Translations under genes and position numbers: made by a program
The notes under the pieces: generated by a model
The model's input: only the letters and a program-made list of their open reading frames with translations
What the model was told of the DNA's origin: nothing
Databases searched by the model: none
Shown here: in pieces, positions 14,495-19,861 of the stretch
Layout of the letters: every line of letters starts with the position of its first letter
Position numbering within the stretch: position 1 is the stretch's first letter
DNA from: an uncultured Ruminococcus sp.
Lineage (GTDB): Bacteria; Bacillota; Clostridia; Oscillospirales; CAG-272
NCBI GenBank assembly: GCA_905202255.1
Contig: CAJKRH010000034.1
Location: 1-19,861, forward strand
Direction: 5' to 3'
DNA: 19,861 bases

Positions 14495-14920
14495 ATGAAA
14501 AAGATTGCTGTTGTATTTTGGAGCGGAACAGGCAATACGGAGGCTATGGCTTCTGCTGTTGCCGATGGTGCAAAGGCAAAAGGTGCCGATGTCACCGTTT
14601 TTACCGCATCGCAATTTAACGCATCAAAGCTTGATGCATTTGATGCAGTAGCTTTCGGATGCCCTGCAATGGGTGCGGAAGTGCTTGAGGAGAGCGAATT
14701 TGCTCCCATGTTTGAGGATTGCAAAGCAAAACTCTCAGGCAAAAAAATCGCGCTTTTCGGCTCATACGGCTGGGGCGACGGCGAATGGATGCGCACATGG
14801 GAAGAAACTTGCGTAGATGCGGGTTGTGTTTTCGCCGCAGATTATGTTATCTGCAATGAAGCACCGGATGACGATGCAGTTTCTGCTTGCAATGCACTCG
14901 GTGCGGCTCTCGCCGAATAA
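14495..14920 (+). CDS. Flavodoxin
   Basis: 141 residues from ATG 14495. The FMN phosphate loop WSGTGNTEAMA (about 9-19) opens the protein, the 50s-loop region reads FGCPAMGAEVLEE, and the 90s loop FGSYGWGDGEWM has aromatic residues to stack on FMN. Short-chain flavodoxin by length. It carries low-potential electrons in the cytoplasm in place of ferredoxin, typically when iron is scarce. A TTG at 14483 would add four residues; it lies immediately after the AAAGG site, so the ATG is preferred although its spacing (12 nt) is long. Cotranscribed with DUF3793, with a terminator 45 nt downstream. Confidence 0.92.
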   Translation: MKKIAVVFWSGTGNTEAMASAVADGAKAKGADVTVFTASQFNASKLDAFDAVAFGCPAMGAEVLEESEFAPMFEDCKAKLSGKKIALFGSYGWGDGEWMRTWEETCVDAGCVFAADYVICNEAPDDDAVSACNALGAALAE

Positions 14921-14964
14921 TTATTTCAGCTAACATTCTTACAAACATATTGCCATGTAACAGT

Positions 14965-15000
14965 AAAGGCGCGCACGGGAAACCGACGCGCCTTTATTGT
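14965..15000 (+). terminator. Intrinsic terminator after flavodoxin
   Basis: AAAGGCGCG (14965-14973) pairs perfectly with CGCGCCTTT (14987-14995), followed by a short T-rich tail. Confidence 0.8.
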
Positions 15001-15535
15001 ATATAGAATGATTTTTGCCATGCATAGTAGGCGGAACATGATAATGCATCCTCCACACAGAGCCAAGTATAGCCAACAGCCAAAATAAATAATACACTTT
15101 TCATCCCGTCAGCGCACATACTCTATCCACGATGCCCCGTCTCGGCGACGCCAACACACATGCTTCGCATATGTGTTAATCCCCGCCTTGCACTTTCAGC
15201 GGGCGTGCAGACAATGCGTGCACGAATCTGCTCGGCTTTTTCGTGTGATATGTTCGCACGCGTGGTATGGTTGAAACCACGGAAAGCGCGACATTGCAGA
15301 TTTCAGCTCTGCCCTGTGCCGCACGCACTTGCCACGCATGGCTCGCGCGACTAACTCGTGCACGCGGGAAGAGTTCTCAAAGAGAGGGGAACGCTCTCTT
15401 TGATGACTTTTGGTACTTTTCGTCATTGAAAAGCGCGAGAAGAAGAAAAGTCGCTTTATGATTCTTTCGGAATATCAAGAGCATTAACCACTTGAATTTT
15501 CATTCAAAATACGGTAAATATCTTATATAATTATG

Positions 15536-15564
15536 TTGACAGCGTAAAAAAGTTATGATATACT
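15536..15564 (+). promoter_or_regulatory. Sigma-A promoter of the DUF2752-TM2 genes
   Basis: Perfect TTGACA (15536-15541), 17-nt spacer, TATACT (15559-15564) with an extended TGA before the -10. The expected start is near 15571. Confidence 0.85.
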
Positions 15565-15595
15565 CATAGCATAATAAACGATCAGCAGAGGAAAT

Positions 15596-15958
15596 GTGAA
15601 AACAGCAAAAACCATCCTCATACATACAGCCGTGCTTGCCGCTCTTTCGGCACTTGCCGTTTTCGGCTGTCCGCTCTTCCGCCTGACAGGTCTTACCTGC
15701 CCCAGTTGCGGACTGACACGCGCATATATCCATGCTTTTCATGGGGATTTTGCCACGGCTTTCCGTTATAATCCTTTCTTTTTCACCATTCCCTTTTATG
15801 TGTTTATTTTTGCGCACAGAAATTGCGCTTTTATGCGCAGATTCCGCCGCGCCGCCGACATATTTCTCGCGGTATATACGGTTATTCTCCTTGCTTTTGC
15901 CGTCGGGCGGAATTGCGGCTTGATTCCCGGATTTATTCCTTTACAGGGTAAATTATAA
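15596..15958 (+). CDS. DUF2752 family membrane protein
   Basis: 120 residues starting at GTG with an AGAGG site 4 nt before. It has the DUF2752 core: CPLFRLTGLTCPSCGLTRAY (Cys25, Cys35, Cys38) followed by GDFATAFRYNPFF (50-62). About three hydrophobic segments (7-24, 59-75 and 88-105) place it in the membrane. The paired cysteines are family-conserved and could bind metal or form a disulfide. Function is unknown. A TM2-domain gene lies 21 nt downstream, a pairing I recall from other genomes, so they may work together. Confidence 0.85.
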   Translation: MKTAKTILIHTAVLAALSALAVFGCPLFRLTGLTCPSCGLTRAYIHAFHGDFATAFRYNPFFFTIPFYVFIFAHRNCAFMRRFRRAADIFLAVYTVILLAFAVGRNCGLIPGFIPLQGKL

Positions 15959-15979
15959 ATTTATTTGGAGGAACTTAAA

Positions 15980-16315
15980 ATGGATGCTAATGTAGTAAAT
16001 CAGTTTTTGGTGGCAAACGCAAAATACTTCCCCGAGGAGCAGATTCCTTTTCTCAAACAGAAGCTTCTCGATGCAAGCGATGACAAGCTCACGCTTGTTC
16101 AGTGCACGGAATTCAAGGATCCCACGACAATCCTCATCATCTCTATCCTTATCGGCGGTCTCGGCATAGACAGATTCATGCTCGGCGATATAGGCATGGG
16201 CGTACTCAAGCTTCTTACGGGCGGTTTATGCGGCATTCTCACGATAATCGACTGGTTCACCGTAACAAAGAGAACAAAAGAGAAAAATATCAATAAGCTC
16301 ATGATGATTCTCTGA
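15980..16315 (+). CDS. TM2 domain-containing membrane protein
   Basis: 111 residues from the ATG at 15980, 7 nt after GGAGGA; an earlier in-frame TTG at 15965 precedes this site and is rejected. The N-terminal 45 residues are soluble and helical. The TM2 domain follows (about 48-96): ILIGGLGIDRFMLGDIGMGVLKLLTGG, then GILTIIDWFTV, two membrane helices joined by the family DRF-type turn. The tail is basic. TM2 proteins have no settled biochemical function. Probably cotranscribed with the DUF2752 gene. Confidence 0.88.
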   Translation: MDANVVNQFLVANAKYFPEEQIPFLKQKLLDASDDKLTLVQCTEFKDPTTILIISILIGGLGIDRFMLGDIGMGVLKLLTGGLCGILTIIDWFTVTKRTKEKNINKLMMIL

Positions 16316-16364
16316 TTTGGGCAATATTTCCATTAAATGCACTGTATTTTTGTGAACTTTGTCC

Positions 16365-16394
16365 GTGACATTTTTCTTTGAAATATGGTAAAAT
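16365..16394 (+). promoter_or_regulatory. Probable promoter of the CarD-like gene
   Basis: GTGACA (16365-16370), 18-nt spacer, TAAAAT (16389-16394) with an extended TGG before the -10. The expected start is near 16401, which coincides with the start of the hairpin at 16399-16423. Confidence 0.6.
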
Positions 16395-16398
16395 AGAA

Positions 16399-16433
16399 TA
16401 GGCGGCGGATAATCCGTCGCCTATTTTGTTTTG
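16399..16433 (+). terminator. Terminator-like hairpin in the leader of the CarD-like gene
   Basis: An 11-bp stem, TAGGCGGCGGA (16399-16409) with TCCGTCGCCTA (16413-16423), has one G-T pair, a 3-nt loop, and TTTTGTTTT behind it. It lies 27 nt before the CarD-like start codon and downstream of its promoter. It may end read-through from the TM2 gene, or act as an attenuator or 5' stabilising stem. Confidence 0.55.
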
Positions 16434-16449
16434 TCGAAGGAGGATAGAC

Positions 16450-16971
16450 ATGAAATTTACCGTAAATGATTTGGTCAGTTACAGGACAAGCGGTGTTTGC
16501 AGAATAGCGGAAATAAAAAATTGTGATTTCGGAGGAAAGCAGAGAGAATATTATATTCTGCACCCTATTCACGATGAAAAGTCGGTGATTTTCGTGCCTG
16601 TGGACAGTCCGCTCTCCGATAAAATGAAGAGTGTGCTCACAAAGGATGAAGCAAATGAAATAATCGCTTCGTCTATACCGGAAAAGCCTTTTGACTGGAT
16701 AGAAAACGACCGCGAGAGGACTGCAAAAATAAAAGAAATAGCCTCATCGGGCGACCGCGAACGCATAACCCGCATGATAAAAACGCTCCGTCTGCGCAGA
16801 AAAGCTCTCTCAGCATGCGGAAAGAAGCTCCGCGTGACAGATGAAGCGGCGCTTGTATCCGCCGAAAAGGTGCTCTATGATGAATTTGCATATGCGCTCG
16901 GCATAGAACGCGGCGATGTCATATCGTATATAGAAGCGAAAATCGCCGAGGCGGAAAAATCCGAGGCGTGA
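16450..16971 (+). CDS. CarD/CdnL-type RNA polymerase-binding regulator
   Basis: 173 residues from the ATG at 16450, behind GGAGG. The N-terminal 57 residues form the beta-rich RNA polymerase-interaction domain (VNDLVSYRTSGVCRIAEI, then YYILHP, then FVPVDSP), as in CarD, CdnL and the TRCF interaction domain. The rest (about 65-170) is helical and basic, with a conserved FDWIENDRERTAKIKEI and RLRRKAL; in CarD this part contacts DNA at the open complex. It likely binds the polymerase beta subunit and affects promoter opening. It has its own promoter and terminator, so it is monocistronic. PcrA, another polymerase-binding protein, is next. Confidence 0.85.
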   Translation: MKFTVNDLVSYRTSGVCRIAEIKNCDFGGKQREYYILHPIHDEKSVIFVPVDSPLSDKMKSVLTKDEANEIIASSIPEKPFDWIENDRERTAKIKEIASSGDRERITRMIKTLRLRRKALSACGKKLRVTDEAALVSAEKVLYDEFAYALGIERGDVISYIEAKIAEAEKSEA

Positions 16972-16986
16972 AAGCAAAACATATGA

Positions 16987-17016
16987 AACCGTCGGCAAAA
17001 AATCCGACGGTTTTTT
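16987..17016 (+). terminator. Intrinsic terminator after the CarD-like gene
   Basis: AACCGTCGG (16987-16995) pairs perfectly with CCGACGGTT (17004-17012), running into six T. Confidence 0.88.
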
Positions 17017-17025
17017 CTTTTTATG

Positions 17026-17054
17026 TTGATTCGCGGCGGAATTTATGGTATACT
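17026..17054 (+). promoter_or_regulatory. Sigma-A promoter of pcrA
   Basis: TTGATT (17026-17031), 17-nt spacer, TATACT (17049-17054) with an extended TGG before the -10. The expected start is near 17061, so the longer open frame beginning at 17023 cannot be the true start of the helicase. Confidence 0.8.
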
Positions 17055-17091
17055 TAAAATAAAGAAAAAAGCAGACAAGGAAGAAGAAAAA

Positions 17092-19479
17092 ATGCTGAAA
17101 AACAACATGGAAGAAAGATATATAAAGGCAAAACATGCGCTTTTTGATAAAAAATATTCATTTCTCAATGAAAAACAGCGCGAAGCCGTATATACAACAG
17201 ACGGTGCGCTCCTTGTGCTGGCAGGTGCGGGCACGGGTAAAACTACCGTACTTGTACACAGGATAGCATTCATTCTCCGCTATGGCAATGCATATTTCTG
17301 TCCGCTTGTGCCTTCTTCCCTCTCGGAGGAGGAACTGGAAGCGCTCGAAAGCGCCGCGGCATCGGGTGAAATACCATCCGACGAGCTGCTCGCGGGCTTT
17401 GCCACGCCGCTCTGCGCTCCGTGGAACCTGCTCGCGATAACATTTACAAACAAAGCGGCAAACGAGATGAAAACGCGCCTTTCCGCGCTCGTCGGCGAAG
17501 CGGCAAAAGATATCTGGTGCGGCACATTTCATTCGATGTGCCTGCGCATTCTGCGCTCGCACTGCGCCAAACTCGGCTTTTCCTCTTCCTTTACCATATA
17601 TGACACCGACGACCAGAAAAAACTGATGTCGGAATGTATAAAACAGCTCGGCATAGACGAAAAGAGCATCCCGCCGAAAACGGCGCTCTCATATATCAGC
17701 CGCGCAAAAGGCAAGCTGACGGATATTCACGGATTTGATGCGGAGGCAGGCATGGATTATCGTCTCCAGCAGATTTCATCGCTCTATACGCTCTATCAGG
17801 GACGGCTTGCCGAAGCCAACGCCATGGATTTCGACGATATAATCATGCTCACGGTGAAGTTGCTGCGAGAAAATCCCGATGTGCTCGAATATTACAGGAG
17901 AAAATTCCAATATGTTCTTGTGGATGAATTTCAGGATACAAACCCCGCACAGTTTGAGCTGACGCGGCTTATCGGCGGTGGCTACAATAACATAATGGCT
18001 GTCGGCGACGATGACCAGAGCATATATAAATTCCGCGGCGCGACAATAGATAATATTCTCCATTTTGATGACAAGATACCGAATACCAAGATAATCAAGC
18101 TCGAGCAGAATTACCGTTCCACAGAGAATATACTCGGTGCGGCAAACTCCGTGATACGCAATAATTTCGGCAGGCGCGGCAAGGAACTCTGGTGCAATGC
18201 GGGCGAGGGCGATAAGGTTTATGTAAAAGAGGTGCAGACGCAGAACGACGAGGGCAAATTCATTGTCAATAAGATAATGGAGCTTATCGTCCGCGAAAAG
18301 CGCACATACGGCGATTTTGCCGTGCTCTATCGCACGAATGCGCAGTCGAACAATATAGAAAATACGCTCATGCGAAGCGGCATACCGTATCGCGTGCTCT
18401 GCGGAAGCCGATTCTATGACAGAAAAGAAATAAAGGATGTGCTCGCATATCTTCAGGTGATAAACAATCCCGATGACGACCTGCGCCTGAAGCGCATTAT
18501 CAATGAGCCGAAGCGCAAAATAGGCGATGTCACAGTGGATGCGCTTTCGCTCATCGCAGAAACGGAAAGAAGAAGTCTCTTTTCCGTGATGGAGCACGCG
18601 TCGGAATATCCGTCCGTCTCAAAATCGGCGCCGAAGCTTGATGCTTTCTGCCGCCTGATAAACGACCTGCGCGATATGGCGGGGAAGATTCCGCTCCATG
18701 AACTTGCCGAAAATGCGGTGCAGCTCTCGGGCTATCGCGATATGCTTCTCGCCGCCGAGGCGCACGGAGAAGAGCCTGACAGACGCCAGAATGTGGACGA
18801 ATTTATTTCGAATATCGTTGAATACGAAGAATCGCACGAGGAAGATGAAATCAGTCTTTCGGGCTTCCTTGAGGAAATTGCACTTGTCGCCGATGTCGAT
18901 AATTATGACAGCGAAGCGGATGCCGTCACATTGATGACGGTGCACAGTGCAAAGGGACTGGAATTTCCGATAGTATTTCTCCCCGGCATGGAGGAGGGGC
19001 TTTTCCCGGGTCAGCAATCGGCGATAGACGAAGCCGAGCTGGAGGAGGAACGCCGACTTGCCTATGTTGCGATAACAAGAGCAAAGGTACGGCTCTTTAT
19101 GATACATACGCGCGAGCGCCTGCTCTACGGCAGAACGCAATATAATCCGCCGTCGCGCTTTATAAAGGAAATCGACGAGCGCTACAAGGAGGATTCGCGC
19201 GCGCAGAAGCAGGCATATGAACAGCCGACTTATCAAGCAAAGAGAAAACCGCAGATTTCCGCCGAGCTTTTCTCGAAGCCGAGTGCTATCGGCAATGTCG
19301 GCAAGACGAAACAGACGGATGTTTTCTCTGTCGGAGCAAGAGTAGCACATGCCGTTTTCGGCGAGGGAACGGTGCTTTCCGTGCGCGAAATGGGCGCGGA
19401 TACGCTCTATGAAATAGCCTTTGACCGCGTCGGCACAAAGAAGCTAATGGCGACATATGCAAAACTTCGGAAGATATGA
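17092..19479 (+). CDS. pcrA: ATP-dependent DNA helicase PcrA/UvrD
   Basis: 795 residues from the ATG at 17092, chosen because it follows the promoter and an AAGGA site; the ATG at 17107 is a close alternative. Superfamily 1A motifs are complete: LNEKQREAV, Walker A GAGTGKTT (about 45-52), ITFTNKAANEM, motif II VDEFQDTN (about 277-284), GDDDQSIYKFRGA, LEQNYRS, TVHSAKGLEFPIVFLPGMEEGLFP, and EERRLAYVAITRAK. The last 50 residues (VGARVAHAVFGEGTVLSV...) form the Tudor-like domain that binds RNA polymerase. It unwinds DNA in repair and removes RecA or stalled polymerase. About 40 residues are inserted between Walker A and motif Ia/Ib compared with Bacillus PcrA. Terminator immediately downstream. 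Confidence 0.93.
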   Translation: MLKNNMEERYIKAKHALFDKKYSFLNEKQREAVYTTDGALLVLAGAGTGKTTVLVHRIAFILRYGNAYFCPLVPSSLSEEELEALESAAASGEIPSDELLAGFATPLCAPWNLLAITFTNKAANEMKTRLSALVGEAAKDIWCGTFHSMCLRILRSHCAKLGFSSSFTIYDTDDQKKLMSECIKQLGIDEKSIPPKTALSYISRAKGKLTDIHGFDAEAGMDYRLQQISSLYTLYQGRLAEANAMDFDDIIMLTVKLLRENPDVLEYYRRKFQYVLVDEFQDTNPAQFELTRLIGGGYNNIMAVGDDDQSIYKFRGATIDNILHFDDKIPNTKIIKLEQNYRSTENILGAANSVIRNNFGRRGKELWCNAGEGDKVYVKEVQTQNDEGKFIVNKIMELIVREKRTYGDFAVLYRTNAQSNNIENTLMRSGIPYRVLCGSRFYDRKEIKDVLAYLQVINNPDDDLRLKRIINEPKRKIGDVTVDALSLIAETERRSLFSVMEHASEYPSVSKSAPKLDAFCRLINDLRDMAGKIPLHELAENAVQLSGYRDMLLAAEAHGEEPDRRQNVDEFISNIVEYEESHEEDEISLSGFLEEIALVADVDNYDSEADAVTLMTVHSAKGLEFPIVFLPGMEEGLFPGQQSAIDEAELEEERRLAYVAITRAKVRLFMIHTRERLLYGRTQYNPPSRFIKEIDERYKEDSRAQKQAYEQPTYQAKRKPQISAELFSKPSAIGNVGKTKQTDVFSVGARVAHAVFGEGTVLSVREMGADTLYEIAFDRVGTKKLMATYAKLRKI

Positions 19480-19509
19480 AAAAAGCTGAGGCTCGCCCTC
19501 AGCTTTTTT
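19479..19509 (+). terminator. Intrinsic terminator of pcrA
   Basis: AAAAAAGCTGAGG (19479-19491) pairs perfectly with CCTCAGCTTTTTT (19497-19509) across a 5-nt loop. It begins inside the stop codon and could work in both directions. Confidence 0.9.
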
Positions 19510-19861
19510 GTCGTTTTTGAGGTCTATAAAGTTTTCGCCCCGCCTTTTATCAAAGTTTTCGTGCACCTTTTTTTTAAAAGGTGCCAAGGTCAAGGGCGAG
19601 AAGCCCTTGTCGCGCTCCGCAGAGTGCGAAATCTCTTCATCGGCGTTTTCTTTTTTGTAGCTTTTTCTTTTGCGGCGGCGATGGCAAAAGAAAAAGCGAA
19701 TAAAGAATTTAATTTTTTTGTTTTGGTTGTTGACGGAGCTTTGGATTTTACTTTTATATTAAAAATACTTTGTGTTTATCGTACTTTTTACTGACAAAAA
19801 GCGCGGCAAAAGTCATCTAAGGACTTTCCCTCCTTAGAAAACCTCCCTGCATCTTCCCGCT
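19480..19861. repeat. Hairpin cluster at the right edge, no convincing gene
   Basis: Behind the pcrA terminator lie three perfect hairpins in a row: GCACCTTTT/AAAAGGTGC (19563-19571 with 19576-19584), CAAGGGC/GCCCTTG (19591-19597 with 19603-19609), and the 14-bp GCTTTTTCTTTTGC/GCAAAAGAAAAAGC (19660-19673 with 19684-19697). Such strings of stems between genes are usual for dispersed non-coding repeats in clostridia. The 77-codon open frame through it has no ribosome site and reads through the stems. Confidence 0.55.

Larger units (their letters stand above)
14921..15595. other. 675-bp stretch without a convincing gene
   Basis: After the flavodoxin terminator come scattered inverted repeats and no open frame with a ribosome site or recognisable protein. 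Inverted repeats seen: AACACACATGC/GCATATGTGTT (near 15150-15177, one mismatch) and a perfect 10-bp TCAAAGAGAG/CTCTCTTTGA (15377-15386 with 15394-15403). The segment 15190-15360 is rich in GCGTGC/GCACGC words. It ends with the promoter at 15536-15564. It looks like non-coding repeat or decayed sequence. Confidence 0.5.

Noticed and set aside
15160..15461. Short open frames of 64-76 codons in the non-coding stretch
   Set aside because: They overlap each other on both strands, pass through inverted repeats, and have no ribosome site or family.
17776..19350. Long minus-strand open frames of 273 and 243 codons
   Set aside because: Both lie inside pcrA on the opposite strand and show no protein family.
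19561..19794. 77-codon open frame at the right edge
   Set aside because: It translates the hairpin cluster; its composition follows the stems and no ribosome site precedes it.

Overview
The window reads as chromosomal DNA of an anaerobic fermenting member of the Bacillota, class Clostridia. The support is strong GGAGG-type ribosome binding sites, TTGACA/TATAAT promoters that mostly carry an extended TGn -10, many compact intrinsic terminators, and families typical of clostridia (DUF3793 next to flavodoxin, DUF2752 next to TM2, CarD-like next to PcrA). I cannot name the genus. No rRNA, tRNA, CRISPR array, transposase or phage gene was seen.

Left edge (1-940): a small divergent pair, a SLOG-fold protein (minus) and a ribbon-helix-helix regulator (plus). 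Each gene ends against an identical 37-bp terminator-like hairpin, and palindromes lie in the shared promoter region.

Centre (942-12532, minus strand): one compact 12-gene transcription unit. It starts at a good sigma-A promoter (12504-12532), ends at an intrinsic terminator (942-975), and its genes overlap by 8-13 nt or lie 13-24 nt apart. In order of transcription: an LDH-fold dehydrogenase with a malate-type specificity arginine, class II fumarase, HdrB, HdrC, HdrA, an MvhD/FlxD-like protein, FlxC-like, FlxB-like, FlxA-like, a fumarate-reductase-type iron-sulfur protein, a fumarate reductase flavoprotein, and a small PQ-loop membrane protein. The first two enzymes would take oxaloacetate to malate to fumarate. 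The last two soluble subunits would reduce fumarate to succinate, and the FlxABCD-HdrABC block is an NADH-oxidising, flavin-based electron-bifurcating module. The inference, which is the most interesting point here, is that NADH oxidation, ferredoxin reduction and fumarate reduction are coupled in one cytoplasmic complex with no quinone or membrane anchor.

A divergent AraC-family regulator (12730-13695) shares the promoter region of the operon. It is followed by DUF3793 plus flavodoxin behind an 18-bp inverted repeat that looks like a metal-regulator operator (13875-13892). A long non-coding stretch (14921-15595) separates these from DUF2752 and TM2 membrane proteins. Then come a CarD-like RNA polymerase-binding protein with a terminator-like hairpin in its leader, and PcrA/UvrD helicase (17092-19479). 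The right edge (19480-19861) holds the pcrA terminator and a cluster of hairpins but no convincing gene.
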